A stretch of DNA of 64,000 nt from Pseudomonadota bacterium (GCA_023400405.1 JAEXFD010000059.1:6732-70731); one strand, 5' to 3'. Positions 1 to 8,595 are shown, numbered from the stretch's first letter. The notes: generated by a model from the sequence alone, not told the origin. A program made the numbers and translations.

Positions 1-672
1 CAGCTCGGCCGCGGCGAGAGCATCGCCGATACCGCGCGCGTGCTCTCGGGCTATGTCGATGCGATCATGATCCGCACCGACGATCACCAAAAGGTCGCGG
101 AGATGGCGCAGTTCGCCAGCGTCCCCGTCATCAACGGCCTCACCGACGCCTCGCACCCCTGCCAGATCATGGCCGATCTCCAGACCATCCTCGAAGACGG
201 CAAGGCGCTGCCCGGATTGAAGGTCGCCTGGCTGGGCGACGGCAACAACGTGCTTGCGTCGATCATGGAAGCGGCGGGGCTGATGCACTTCGACGTCGTC
301 GCGGCCTGCCCTCAGGGCTTTCAGCCGAGCGATGCCGATGTCGCACGCGGGCAGGGCAGGGCGAAGGTGGTCGGCACGGCGCGCGAGGCGGTGGAAGGGG
401 CGGACGTGATCGTCACCGATACCTGGATCTCGATGGGCCAGGCGCATGCCGAGACCAAGCTCGCGGCCATGATGCCGTTCCAGGTCGACGAGGCGCTGAT
501 GGCCGTGGCCAAGCCCGAGGCGCGCTTCCTCCATTGCCTGCCGGCGCACCGGGGCGAGGAAGTGACCGATGCAGTGATCGACGGGCCGCAATCGCTGATC
601 TGGCCTGAGGCGGAGAATCGGCTCCACGCCCAAAAGGCAGTGCTGCGTTGGGTGTTCGGCCAGATCGGCTGA
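1..672 (+). CDS. argF: Ornithine carbamoyltransferase, C-terminal part (cut by window start)
   Basis: This enzyme joins carbamoyl phosphate to ornithine to make citrulline in arginine biosynthesis, in the cytoplasm. The frame is open from base 1, so the true start and the N-terminal carbamoyl-phosphate-binding domain lie outside the window. Seen here are the LGRGES segment that follows the STRT region, the HPCQ motif of carbamoyl phosphate binding, the ornithine-domain WLGDGNN segment, and the HCLPAHRGEEV block with the conserved cysteine of the active site. The gene ends in TGA at 670–672. A repeat-bearing spacer of about 120 bases separates it from hslO, which is on the same strand. Aspartate carbamoyltransferase is excluded by the HCLPA block. 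Confidence 0.95.
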   Translation, partial: QLGRGESIADTARVLSGYVDAIMIRTDDHQKVAEMAQFASVPVINGLTDASHPCQIMADLQTILEDGKALPGLKVAWLGDGNNVLASIMEAAGLMHFDVVAACPQGFQPSDADVARGQGRAKVVGTAREAVEGADVIVTDTWISMGQAHAETKLAAMMPFQVDEALMAVAKPEARFLHCLPAHRGEEVTDAVIDGPQSLIWPEAENRLHAQKAVLRWVFGQIG

Positions 673-689
673 GTTGCTTTTTTCGCGCA

Positions 690-790
690 GCTTCCCATTT
701 TCAGCGTCGGGCCGGCGAAAGCCGGCATCTCCTTCCACCAGCCTTGCGCTTGTTGCACGAGATCCCCGTTGGTGCGGGGATGACGAGGAA
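690..790. repeat. REP-like pair of small hairpins
   Basis: Two short perfect hairpins stand in the argF–hslO spacer: GCCGGC/GCCGGC around a GAAA loop (711–726), and TCCCCG/CGGGGA (763–780) followed by ATGACGA. The ATGACGA tail resembles the GACGACGA tail after the hairpins at 24645–24731. This suggests a dispersed REP-type family, which is an inference from resemblance only. Confidence 0.5.
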
Positions 791-796
791 TTCGGA

Positions 797-1717
797 ATGA
801 CCACCGCTCCCACCACCGATCTCGATCGCGTGATCGGCTTCACCATCCCCAGCCGCAATGCGCGCGGCCGCGTCGCCCGGCTGGGCCCGGTGCTCGAGGA
901 AATCCTCTCGGCGCATGCCTATCCCGCGCCCATCGAAAAGCTGCTCGCCGAGGCGCTGACGCTGACCGCGCTGCTCGGCTCGACGCTGAAGCAGGCCGAA
1001 GGGCAAATGACGCTGCAGGCGCAGACCAAGGGCGGCATCGTCAGCCTGCTGGTCTGCGACTATCAGGGCGGCGAGCTGCGCGGCTATGTCCAGTTCGATG
1101 AAAAACGCCTGTCGCAGCTCGGCAAGAACCCGTCGCTCTATGCGCTGTTCAACAGCGGCTATCTCGCGATCACCTTCGACCAGGCGCTGACCAAGGAGCG
1201 CTATCAGGGCATCGTGCCGCTCGACGGCGCCTCGCTGGCCGAGGCGGCGGAGAATTACTTCATGCAGTCCGAGCAGATCCCCAGCCTCGTCCGGCTCGGT
1301 CTCCAGCGCGGCAAGGACGGCCGGCTGGTCGCGGGCGGCATTTTCCTCCAGCACCTTCCCGAAGGCGAGGAGGGGCGTGAGCGGCTGCACGTGCGGCTCG
1401 ATCATCCCGAATGGCAGCATGTCGAGGCGCTGGCCGCGACGATGGGCCCCGACGAGCTCGCCGATCCGGCGATCCCGCTCGAAAATCTCGTTTGGCGGCT
1501 GTTCAACGAGGAAGAGGAAGTGCGTCTGCTCGCCGGGGCACCGCTCTCGCGCGGCTGTCGCTGCGGCACCGAATACATCACCCAGGTCCTCGCCAAGTTC
1601 CCGGCCGAGGAACGCGCGGCGATGGCCGATGCCGACGGGATCATCAGCGTCGACTGCGCCTTCTGCTCGAAGAAGTTCCCCGTCGCGCTCACCGATCTCG
1701 TTCCGCCTGCGTTGTAA
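797..1717 (+). CDS. hslO: Hsp33 redox-regulated chaperone
   Basis: Hsp33 is a cytoplasmic holdase that unfolds and becomes active when its C-terminal zinc cysteines are oxidised. The 306-residue protein has the usual two-part build: an N-terminal chaperone core and a C-terminal zinc domain holding CRCGTEY and, further on, CAFCSKKF, the CxC...CxxC ligand set. The open frame extends upstream to 674, but that stretch crosses the hairpin repeats. The ATG at 797, preceded by a GAGGA element at 784–788, gives the normal family length. It follows argF on the same strand, but the repeat-filled spacer makes co-transcription uncertain. Confidence 0.95.
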   Translation: MTTAPTTDLDRVIGFTIPSRNARGRVARLGPVLEEILSAHAYPAPIEKLLAEALTLTALLGSTLKQAEGQMTLQAQTKGGIVSLLVCDYQGGELRGYVQFDEKRLSQLGKNPSLYALFNSGYLAITFDQALTKERYQGIVPLDGASLAEAAENYFMQSEQIPSLVRLGLQRGKDGRLVAGGIFLQHLPEGEEGRERLHVRLDHPEWQHVEALAATMGPDELADPAIPLENLVWRLFNEEEEVRLLAGAPLSRGCRCGTEYITQVLAKFPAEERAAMADADGIISVDCAFCSKKFPVALTDLVPPAL

Positions 1718-1787
1718 AGCGGATCGGCGGACACATATTGGCGAGGATCGGGGCGCGGATCCGTCCGGCCGGGGTGTGGAGTTAGTG

Positions 1788-2183
1788 ATGGCGTTGCGGC
1801 GTGTCGCGCGGGTGATGGCGGCGGGTGTGGCTTTGTTGCTGGTCGCGAACGGAGCGCCGTCACAGCGCGCGCGGGTGCTCGATACGATCGAGCGAGGGCA
1901 GTGGCAGCTCGCGGAGCGCGAGGGCGCGGTGCGCAAGCTCTGCTTCAAGGCGCCGGTCGATTTCGTCCAGCTCCAGCATGGCCCGAAAGCGTGCGACCAG
2001 GTCGTCATCGCCGAGGATTCGCGGGGCGCCACGATCCGTTACAGCTGCGCTGGCCATGGCCATGGCCGCACCACCGTGACGGTCGAGACGCCGCGCCTGG
2101 TGCGGATCGAAACGCAAGGCGTCGCCGACGGGGCGCCCTTCGATTACGAATTCGAGGCGCGCCGGATCGGCGGCTGTCGCTGA
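1788..2183 (+). CDS. Small exported hypothetical protein (possibly DUF3617-like)
   Basis: This is a 131-residue protein with a basic start and hydrophobic stretch (residues about 5–20) that reads as a signal peptide. The mature part begins with a GQWQL segment and holds cysteines near KLCFK, KACDQ, YSCAG and the C-terminal GGC. The weak G-W opening and spaced cysteines recall DUF3617 periplasmic proteins common in sphingomonads, but the match is only by eye. The ATG at 1788 was chosen because it places the signal peptide at the N-terminus; the open frame runs further upstream, overlapping hslO in another frame. No function is assigned. Confidence 0.6.
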   Translation: MALRRVARVMAAGVALLLVANGAPSQRARVLDTIERGQWQLAEREGAVRKLCFKAPVDFVQLQHGPKACDQVVIAEDSRGATIRYSCAGHGHGRTTVTVETPRLVRIETQGVADGAPFDYEFEARRIGGCR

Positions 2184-2273
2184 TCACGGTGCGGTTAACC
2201 GTTATTTCATTCCGCTTCGGCTAAGGAGGCACTGCCCTTCATGGGTCTTTCCTCTCTGGTGTGTTCTTATCTC

Positions 2274-2300
2274 GGGCCGCTTTCGCAGCGGCCCATTTTG
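2274..2300 (+). terminator. Hairpin with short T run upstream of queC
   Basis: GGGCCGCT (2274–2281) pairs perfectly with AGCGGCCC (2287–2294) around a five-base loop, and ATTTTG follows. It could end the transcript of the small exported protein or sit in the queC leader, 38 bases before the queC start. The T run is short, so strength is doubtful. Confidence 0.5.
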
Positions 2301-2332
2301 CTTTGCAGCATAAACGCGCTAGGCCCACTCTC

Positions 2333-3016
2333 ATGACACAGAGCGTTGCCGTCGCCTTGGTTTCGGGCGGCCTTGATTCGATGGTTTCCGCCGCGCGGGC
2401 TCGGGAAGAGGGGCATACCCTCCTCGCGCTTTCGATCGACTATAATCAGCGCCATCAGGTCGAACTTGCCGCCGCACGCCGGATTGCTGCCAAGCTCGGT
2501 GCGCAGCGGCACATCGTGCTGCCGCTCGATCTGCGCGCGTTCGGCGGTTCTGCGCTAACCGAGGAGATCGCGGTGCCGAAGGACGGCGTGGGCAGCGACA
2601 TCCCCGTGACCTACGTCCCCGCGCGGAACACGATCTTCCTCAGCCTGGCGCTCGGCTGGGCCGAGGCGGCGCGCGCGCGCGATATCTATATCGGCGTCAA
2701 TGCGCTCGATTATTCGGGCTATCCCGATTGCCGCCCCGAGTTCATCCAGGCCTTCGAGCAGCTGGCCGAACTGGCCACCAAGGCCGGCGTCGAAGGCGCG
2801 CCTTTCCATATCCGGGCGCCGCTCCAGAACATGACCAAGGCCGACATCGTGCGCGAAGGCACGCGGCTCGGCCTCGATCTCGGGATGAGCTGGTCGTGCT
2901 ACGATCCTGCGCCGGGCGGCGTGCATTGCGGGCTGTGCGACAGCTGCCGCCTGCGCGCCAAGGGCTTTGAGGAGGCCGGCATCCCCGATCCCACGGCCTA
3001 CGCGACCCGGCCCTAG
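2333..3016 (+). CDS. queC: 7-cyano-7-deazaguanine synthase
   Basis: QueC converts 7-carboxy-7-deazaguanine to preQ0 with ATP and ammonia, a step towards queuosine in tRNA. The 227-residue protein shows the SGGLDS ATP-pyrophosphatase loop at residues 11–16 and the zinc-binding cysteines in SCYDP and CGLCDSC near the C-terminus, all typical of the family. The ATG at 2333 places SGGLDS at the usual distance from the N-terminus; a longer frame to 2261 runs through the terminator-like hairpin and is unlikely. It lies two bases before queE, so the pair is one transcription unit. Confidence 0.95.
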   Translation: MTQSVAVALVSGGLDSMVSAARAREEGHTLLALSIDYNQRHQVELAAARRIAAKLGAQRHIVLPLDLRAFGGSALTEEIAVPKDGVGSDIPVTYVPARNTIFLSLALGWAEAARARDIYIGVNALDYSGYPDCRPEFIQAFEQLAELATKAGVEGAPFHIRAPLQNMTKADIVREGTRLGLDLGMSWSCYDPAPGGVHCGLCDSCRLRAKGFEEAGIPDPTAYATRP

Positions 3017-3018
3017 TC

Positions 3019-3660
3019 ATGAGCTATGCGGTCAAGGAAATGTTCCTCACCCTCCAGGGCGAGGGGGTGAACGCCGGCGCGCGCGCGGTGTTCGTGCGCT
3101 TTGCCGGCTGCAATCTCTGGTCGGGGCGTGAACAGGATCGCGCGGCGGCGGTCTGCCGGTTCTGCGACACCGATTTCGTCGGGACCGACGGGCTCGGCGG
3201 CGGCCGCTTCGCCGACGCCGGGGCGCTGGCGGACGGCGTCGAGGCGCATTGGGGGGAGGGGCGGTCGGCGCGCTTTGTCGTGCTCACCGGTGGCGAACCG
3301 ATGCTCCAGGTGGACGATGCGCTCGTCGACGCGTTGCACGCGCGCGGCTTTCGCATTGCGATCGAGAGCAACGGAACGCTTGTCGCGCATCCGGGGATCG
3401 ATTGGGTCTGTATCAGCCCCAAGGCCGGAAGCGAGGTGGTTCAACGCCGCGGGGACGAGCTCAAGCTGGTCTGGCCGCAGCCGGGAATCGAGCCGGCGGC
3501 GCTCGAGGAATGGGATTTCGCCCATTTTCTCGTTCAGCCGATGGATGTCGCCGCGCCCGCCCGCCGAGCCGAAAATGTCGAGGCCGCGATTGCCCTGGCA
3601 ATGTCGCGGCCCCGCTGGCGCCTGACGCTCCAGACGCACAAGATGCTCGGCCTGCGCTGA
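3019..3660 (+). CDS. queE: 7-carboxy-7-deazaguanine synthase (radical SAM)
   Basis: QueE makes 7-carboxy-7-deazaguanine from 6-carboxytetrahydropterin, the substrate of QueC. The 213-residue protein has the FLTLQGEG start, a widened radical-SAM cluster motif with the first cysteine in FAGCNLW and the CxxC in VCRFCDTDF, the TGGEP motif and the ESNGT segment. This spaced Cys pattern is specific to QueE-type enzymes. It directly follows queC. queD and queF, needed for the rest of the pathway, are not in the window. Confidence 0.95.
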   Translation: MSYAVKEMFLTLQGEGVNAGARAVFVRFAGCNLWSGREQDRAAAVCRFCDTDFVGTDGLGGGRFADAGALADGVEAHWGEGRSARFVVLTGGEPMLQVDDALVDALHARGFRIAIESNGTLVAHPGIDWVCISPKAGSEVVQRRGDELKLVWPQPGIEPAALEEWDFAHFLVQPMDVAAPARRAENVEAAIALAMSRPRWRLTLQTHKMLGLR

Positions 3661-3688
3661 GAAAGTCTCTGGCGCCGCGGACGGTTCA

Positions 3689-3708
3689 GCCGCGCGATAC
3701 CGCGCGGC
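3689..3708. terminator. Hairpin between convergent genes
   Basis: GCCGCGCG and CGCGCGGC form a perfect eight-pair stem around ATAC, between the ends of queE (plus) and the next gene (minus). There is no T run on either side, so it is only a candidate bidirectional stop. Confidence 0.35.
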
Positions 3709-3720
3709 CGGGACCTCCGC

Positions 3721-4392
3721 TCAGAGCTCGCCGCACTTCTTGACCTGGTAGCGTCCCTTCTTCCAGCACTTGTCGTTGGCGAAATCGGGCATGCGGACCA
3801 TCGGGAGCGGGAAGGCCATGCCGCTGGTCGGCCGGATCTGCTCGCCCCAGGGCGAGAGGCTGGAGCGGAGCTCCTTCATCCGGTCCTGCGCCAGCTCGCC
3901 GAAGTCGCCCCGTTTGGTGAACAGGGCATCGTGGCCGATTGAGGCGGCTGTCTGGCAGAAAGAAAGCTGGCCAGAAACGGTCGAAAACCCGGAATAGACC
4001 CGCGTGCCGAACTTGTCGAACTCGACTTGGGCTTCCTTCTTGTTCTTGTGGGTACGATTGAAATATTTCTGCACCGTATCGAGCGAATTTGCCAGCTCGA
4101 CTGCATGGTCTTTGATGATCGCATTGTAATTGACGCGCGTCATCAGCGTCGGCTCGAAATCGCATTGCAGCGCAGCGACGTTGAGCGCGGCACGCAAGTT
4201 CCAGGCGAGCGCGGCGCGCAACTCGTCATTGGTAGCGCCGGGCAAGGCGGGGCCGGTCATCCCCGGCTCGGCGCCGGTGACGCGTTCGCTGGCGAGATTG
4301 GCGGGTTTCAGGAAGAACTGAGCCGATGAAGGCGATGCAGCGAACATGCCGAATCCGGCAGCTGTCGCGAGTACGATACGCGGAAGGAGCAT
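3721..4392 (-). CDS. Exported hypothetical protein
   Basis: This is a 223-residue protein with a clear signal peptide (hydrophobic residues about 5–20, cleavage after SSAQ). The mature protein has cysteines in LQCDF, FCQTA, DKCWK and KKCGE that could form two disulfides. It has an Asn/Lys-rich amphipathic middle (TVQKYFNRTHKNKK) and no enzyme motif that I recognise. It is convergent with queE and stands alone, with the next minus-strand gene 176 bases upstream. I assign no function. Confidence 0.75.
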   Translation of the reverse strand: MLLPRIVLATAAGFGMFAASPSSAQFFLKPANLASERVTGAEPGMTGPALPGATNDELRAALAWNLRAALNVAALQCDFEPTLMTRVNYNAIIKDHAVELANSLDTVQKYFNRTHKNKKEAQVEFDKFGTRVYSGFSTVSGQLSFCQTAASIGHDALFTKRGDFGELAQDRMKELRSSLSPWGEQIRPTSGMAFPLPMVRMPDFANDKCWKKGRYQVKKCGEL

Positions 4393-4510
4393 TTTGCCCT
4401 CGAAACTATGATGTCCCCTGCCGCGGGGTTACGTCGTTTCGAGTCTGCGCCCAAGCCCCTTTTTTCGGGCAGCGGGGCGCATTCCCGCATTTCGGCGCAA
4501 AAGCGCATGG

Positions 4511-4545
4511 AAAAGGGGCCGCCCGGTCGCCCGGACGGCCCCTTT
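4511..4545 (-). terminator. Rho-independent terminator of the small lipoprotein gene
   Basis: Read on the minus strand, AGGGGCCG pairs with CGGCCCCT around a GC-rich loop, then TTTT. It lies 24 bases past the stop of the gene at 4569–4811. Confidence 0.75.
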
Positions 4546-4568
4546 CGTCACGTCACAGGACGCGATGA

Positions 4569-4811
4569 TTACATCGCGTTGCCGGTGGTGTTGGTGGTGA
4601 CGGTCGTGCTGTTCTCGGTCACCATCGCGCCGTTGTCGCCAGCCGCGTCGATGTTGGTGACCATCGTGTCGGTGGTGGTGACGTTCTCGGTCGGAACGAC
4701 TTCGGTGGTGTTGGTCACGTTGGTCGACTCGTTGCTGGTGCACGCCGAGGCCAGCAGCGCCGCGCCGGCGATCATCGAGCCCGCAACGATCTTCGAAATG
4801 ACTGCACGCAT
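4569..4811 (-). CDS. Small Asn/Thr-rich lipoprotein
   Basis: This 80-residue protein starts with a lipoprotein signal (basic start, hydrophobic run, LLASAC lipobox at about residue 24). The mature 56 residues are very low in complexity: Thr, Asn and Val make up most of it, in repeats such as NVTNTTEVV and STTVTTNTTGN. No domain is recognisable. The gene is monocistronic, with its own terminator just downstream, which suggests it is expressed as a unit. It is probably an abundant outer-membrane or periplasmic peptide of unknown role. Confidence 0.75.
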   Translation of the reverse strand: MRAVISKIVAGSMIAGAALLASACTSNESTNVTNTTEVVPTENVTTTDTMVTNIDAAGDNGAMVTENSTTVTTNTTGNAM

Positions 4812-4924
4812 GTAGAAAGCTCCCTAGATAATGGATTTGGACGACGGATACACCGCTTAATACCCAAACCGCGATGGACATTAGACGGTTCGGGGCGAGC
4901 CCTCAAGACTCGTTTTGGCTCCGC

Positions 4925-5566
4925 CTAGGTCAGAGCGTCCAAAAATGGCAAAAATGTGGCTCCGAGCGCCGAATCGAACGCTTCGAAGCTGGCCGGCTTG
5001 CCCAGCGCGGCGGCGCTGGTGACCGGGAATTCGGCAATGCCGCAGGGGACGATGCCGCCGAAATGCGTCAGGTCGGGCGAGAGATTGACGGCGAAGCCGT
5101 GCAGCGTGACCCATTGGCGGATCCGTACGCCGATCGCGCCGATCTTGGCTTCCTGGCCATGCTGGTCGCGAGTCCAGATCCCGATCCGGCCGGGCGCGCC
5201 GAACGCTTCGATGCCGAGTTGCCCCAGCGCGGCGATCACCCAATTCTCGAGCGCATGGACATAGCCCCGCACGTCGCGCCGCCGCTCGCGCAGGTCGAGC
5301 ACGACATAGCCGATACGCTGGCCGGGCCCATGATAGGTATAGCGGCCGCCGCGGCCGGTCCGGTGGACCGGAAAGCGCGGATCGAGCAGCTCGGCGGCGT
5401 CGGTCGCGCTGGTGCCGGCCGTATAGACCGGCGGATGCTCGAGCAGCCACACCAGTTCGCGTGCCTCGCCGCGCGTCACTGCGGCGGCGCGTTCCTCCAT
5501 GGCGGCGAGCGCCACGGGATATTCCAGGGGGGCGGGCTCGACCCTCCATTCGACTTGATCGATCAT
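4925..5566 (-). CDS. lipB: Octanoyl-[ACP]:protein octanoyltransferase
   Basis: LipB transfers octanoyl from acyl carrier protein to lipoyl domains, the first step of lipoate formation. The 213-residue protein shows the RGGRYTYHGPGQ block, the KIGAIGVRI segment with the catalytic lysine, and a cysteine in GGIVPCGI that fits the Cys/Lys dyad. The ATG at 5566 gives the normal N-terminus (VEWRVEPAPLEYP); the longer frame to 5623 adds a basic tail that is unlikely to be real. It is divergent from the membrane-protein pair that follows. Confidence 0.93.
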   Translation of the reverse strand: MIDQVEWRVEPAPLEYPVALAAMEERAAAVTRGEARELVWLLEHPPVYTAGTSATDAAELLDPRFPVHRTGRGGRYTYHGPGQRIGYVVLDLRERRRDVRGYVHALENWVIAALGQLGIEAFGAPGRIGIWTRDQHGQEAKIGAIGVRIRQWVTLHGFAVNLSPDLTHFGGIVPCGIAEFPVTSAAALGKPASFEAFDSALGATFLPFLDALT

Positions 5567-5667
5567 CCCCGCGCGATTGCGCGCTCGCGCCGCGTTGCGC
5601 AAGATCGGGCCCGACATTGGCAATCGGCCCGGCTTCCCCTAACAGGCGTCGGGGAAGGGGCGCTCGC

Positions 5668-6501
5668 ATGGTGAAGATGGGCAATGTCTGGGATCGGACG
5701 GCCGAGTTCCTCGCCGAGAATATTCCCGTCGTCTTGCCGATCGCGCTGCTCGCCTTCTTCGTGCCCGCGTCGATCCAGGCGAATTTCGCCACGCTGTCGC
5801 AGGGCGCGAGCCTCTCGCTGGTGCTGCTGCTGCGCCTGATCCAACTTGCCTTTGCGATCCTGTCGCTCTGGGGAACGCTGGCGATCGTCGCGCTCGCGCT
5901 CGGCATGGGCGGAGAGCGGCGCGTCGGCGCGATCGCGCGCGACCGATTGCCGCTCGCCGTCCTGGTCTGGGTCGCCGTGTTCGCGCTGGCGCTGGTCGCG
6001 GCACTTCCCGTCGCGCTGGTGCTGCATCTCAACGGTTTTGACTTCGCCTCGGATGCCGCTGGGCAGGGGGCGGCGATCGCCGGAGCGCTCCGCGGTGGCG
6101 TCGTGTTCTATGTCGTGCCGATGCTGCTCGTGCTGTGCTGGGCGGGCGCGCGGATCGCGGTGACCGCGCCGGCGATCGTGCGGGAGAAGCGCGGGCTTTC
6201 GGCGCTCGTGCGGTCGTGGCGGCTGACCCGGCGGCTGGCGCTGCCGATCTTTGGCGTGCTGTTCCTGTTCAGCATCCTGTCCTGGGTGGCCCAGCTCGCC
6301 GCGCGAAGCGTGTTCGGCAGCGTGCTTGCCCTGATCGCCGGAACCAATCCCGACGGCCTCACTTTGGCGGGCGTCCTTACCGGCATCGTAGTCGCGGCCG
6401 TGCAGGCGGGCTTCTCGCTGCTGATTCCGGCCTTTTCGGCTAAGCTTTATCAGGCGCTCGTCGCACGCGAAGGGCTGCGCGAGGAACTCACCCTGGCATG
6501 A
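5668..6501 (+). CDS. Polytopic membrane protein, first of a pair
   Basis: This 277-residue protein has about six hydrophobic segments and a conserved-looking cytoplasmic stretch (VREKRGLSALVRSWRLTRRL) typical of the membrane domain that accompanies some glycerophosphodiester phosphodiesterases and related exporters. No catalytic domain is attached. The ATG at 5668 was chosen for family-like length; the open frame extends upstream over lipB. The stop overlaps the start of the next, similar gene by four bases (ATGA), so the two are translated together and probably form a complex. Function is unknown. Confidence 0.75.
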   Translation: MVKMGNVWDRTAEFLAENIPVVLPIALLAFFVPASIQANFATLSQGASLSLVLLLRLIQLAFAILSLWGTLAIVALALGMGGERRVGAIARDRLPLAVLVWVAVFALALVAALPVALVLHLNGFDFASDAAGQGAAIAGALRGGVVFYVVPMLLVLCWAGARIAVTAPAIVREKRGLSALVRSWRLTRRLALPIFGVLFLFSILSWVAQLAARSVFGSVLALIAGTNPDGLTLAGVLTGIVVAAVQAGFSLLIPAFSAKLYQALVAREGLREELTLA

Positions 6502-7199
6502 AGATTCGATACGGTGCCCTTTTCGCCGACGCCGCCGCGATGTGGCGCCGGAGCAGCGAGCTGCTCCTGACGCTCGCGGGGGTGTTCACCTTCCTGCCCG
6601 TGTTCGCGGTCCAGCTGTTCGTGCCGATGCCCCCGGCGAACGTGCCGGACACTGCATTGTTCGACGTGCTCGTCCGCTGGTATGCGCAGAACGGGCTGTG
6701 GCTCGGCGGCGCGATGCTCGTGCAGCTGTTCGGCGCAGCGGCGACGCTCGCGCTGCTGCTCGATCCCGCGCGCCCGACCGTGGCGGAGGCGATGCGCCGC
6801 GTGACGCGAGTCGCGCCGGCACTGCTGCTGGGCGGGCTGGTCAGCCTCGCGCTTGCCGGGCTCGGCGCGGCGCTGTTCGTGCTGCCGGGGCTCTACGCCC
6901 TCGGGCGCTGCTATCTCGTCTGGGCGGTCGCGGTCGCCGAGCCGCAGCGCGCACCCGTCGAGGCCGTCGCGGAGGCGCTCAAGCGGACGCGCCGTCATGG
7001 CTGGATCCTGACCGCGGTGATGCTCAGCGTGCTGATGCCCGCCTATGTCCTGGCCGATATCTTCGCCGCCCCGGCCAGTGCCTCGGCATTCACCCAGGCG
7101 CTGTCCGGCCTGCTGATCGCGCTGCTGAGCGCGGCGGCCGGCATCGCGCAGATGCTGCTCCAGGCCGCCGCCTATCGCGCGCTGAGCAAGGGGATCTGA
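6498..7199 (+). CDS. Polytopic membrane protein, second of a pair
   Basis: This is a 233-residue protein with about five to six membrane spans and the same kind of basic patch (AEALKRTRRHGWIL) as its upstream partner, suggesting an old duplication. It starts inside the stop codon of that gene. Its last 28 bases overlap the end of the convergent acetyltransferase gene on the other strand. No known substrate. Confidence 0.75.
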   Translation: MKIRYGALFADAAAMWRRSSELLLTLAGVFTFLPVFAVQLFVPMPPANVPDTALFDVLVRWYAQNGLWLGGAMLVQLFGAAATLALLLDPARPTVAEAMRRVTRVAPALLLGGLVSLALAGLGAALFVLPGLYALGRCYLVWAVAVAEPQRAPVEAVAEALKRTRRHGWILTAVMLSVLMPAYVLADIFAAPASASAFTQALSGLLIALLSAAAGIAQMLLQAAAYRALSKGI

Positions 7200-7762
7200 G
7201 GCGCGGCGTCGCGCGGCAGCGCACCGGCCAGCCGCGGATCGGCGAAGGTCTCGACGGTGCGCTTGTAGGCCACGAAGCCGTGCTTGCGATAAAAGCCGAG
7301 CGCGGCGGGGTGATCGAGCGTGCAGGTATGCACCCAGACCCGCTCGATGCCCGGCGCCCAGGCGAGCATCAGTGCATGCGCCATCAGCCAGCTGCCATGG
7401 CCCTTGCCGGCGAGTTCGGGGACCAGCCCGACGAAACCGAGCTCGCACTGGCCCGCCTGGCGGAAATCGAGCTCCAGCATCCCCACTTCGATGCCGGCGC
7501 GATCCACGACGGCATAGATGGCGACGTTCGGATCGTGGAGGATTGCGGTCAGCCGCGCCTCGTCCATCACCAGCCGCGAGAACCAAAGCCAGGGCGCGCC
7601 GACCCGGCGGAACAGCGCGCGGTATTTGTCCGGCGCCGGTGCCGGCCACGGCACCAGCCGCAGCGGCGATTCGGGAACCGGCCGGGGCCGCGGCCGAGCC
7701 TTCATCTCCAGCGAGGTGACGACCGTGGCGATCTGGTCGTCGGCAACCGGGATCAATCCCAT
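7172..7762 (-). CDS. GNAT-family N-acetyltransferase
   Basis: This 196-residue cytoplasmic protein has the GNAT fold in its second half: a LELDFRQAGQCELGF beta-strand pair, then the acetyl-CoA loop VPELAGKGHGSWL, then the LDHPAALGFYRKHGF end block. The first 45 residues are Pro/Arg-rich. The ATG at 7762 overlaps the end of hemF by ten bases, so it is translated from the trmL–hemF transcript. The small-molecule or protein substrate cannot be told from the sequence. Confidence 0.85.
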   Translation of the reverse strand: MGLIPVADDQIATVVTSLEMKARPRPRPVPESPLRLVPWPAPAPDKYRALFRRVGAPWLWFSRLVMDEARLTAILHDPNVAIYAVVDRAGIEVGMLELDFRQAGQCELGFVGLVPELAGKGHGSWLMAHALMLAWAPGIERVWVHTCTLDHPAALGFYRKHGFVAYKRTVETFADPRLAGALPRDAAPQIPLLSAR

Positions 7763-8595
7763 GCGGCCATCGGCGGCAGGCTCATCAGGATCGCATCGAC
7801 ATTGCCGCCGGTCTTCAATCCGAACAGCGTGCCGCGATCGTAGACGAGGTTGAATTCGGCATAGCGGCCGCGCCATTCGAGCTGGCGCTGGCGATCTTCG
7901 GCGTTGAACGGCGTCTCCATCCGCCGGCGCACCAGCTTCGGAAAGATGTCGAGGAACGCCCGGCCGACATCCTGGGTGAAGGCGAAATTCGCTTCCCAAT
8001 CGCCTTCGAGGTGATCGTAGAAGATGCCGCCCACGCCGCGATGGACCTGGCGGTGGGGGATGTAGAAATAGTCGTCTGCCCAGGCCTTGAAGCGCGGATA
8101 GTGATCGGGATCGTGCGCGTCGCACGCCGTCCTGAGCGCGGCATGGAAGTCGGCAGTATCCGAATCATAGGGGATCGGCGGGTTGAGATCGGCGCCGCCG
8201 CCGAACCAGCGCTTGGTAGTGGTGAGGAAGCGCGTGTTCATGTGCACCGCGGGCACGTGCGGATTGGCCATGTGCGCGACCAGGCTGATGCCGGTGGCGA
8301 AGAAGCGCGGATCCTCGCCCGCGCCATGGATGGTCTTGGCGAAATCGCCTTCGAAGGCGCCGCCGACGGTCGAGACGTTGACGCCGACCTTTTCGAACAC
8401 CTTGCCCTTCATCACCCCGCGCACGCCGCCGCCGCCCGGCGCCCCGCTCGCATCGGCGCGGTCCCAGGCGGTATAGTCGAATCGCGCGTCCGACCCCGCC
8501 TCGGCCTCGATCGCCTCGAACGCGGCGCAGATCGCGTCGCGCAATCCTTCGAACCAGGTCCGCGCGCGCTGCTGTTGGTCGTCGAGTTCGATCAT
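7753..8595 (-). CDS. hemF: Coproporphyrinogen III oxidase, oxygen-dependent
   Basis: HemF decarboxylates two propionates of coproporphyrinogen III using O2, in haem synthesis. The 280-residue protein has the whole family signature: GGGVRGVMKGKVFEKVGVN, the ISLVAHMANPHVPAVHMN block, RWFGGGADLNP, KAWADDYFYIPHR and the C-terminal EFNLVYDRGT. It begins in the stop of trmL (four-base overlap) and overlaps the acetyltransferase gene, forming a tight three-gene unit. Location next to petABC fits a haem-protein supply role, though they are divergent. Confidence 0.96.
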   Translation of the reverse strand: MIELDDQQQRARTWFEGLRDAICAAFEAIEAEAGSDARFDYTAWDRADASGAPGGGGVRGVMKGKVFEKVGVNVSTVGGAFEGDFAKTIHGAGEDPRFFATGISLVAHMANPHVPAVHMNTRFLTTTKRWFGGGADLNPPIPYDSDTADFHAALRTACDAHDPDHYPRFKAWADDYFYIPHRQVHRGVGGIFYDHLEGDWEANFAFTQDVGRAFLDIFPKLVRRRMETPFNAEDRQRQLEWRGRYAEFNLVYDRGTLFGLKTGGNVDAILMSLPPMAAWD

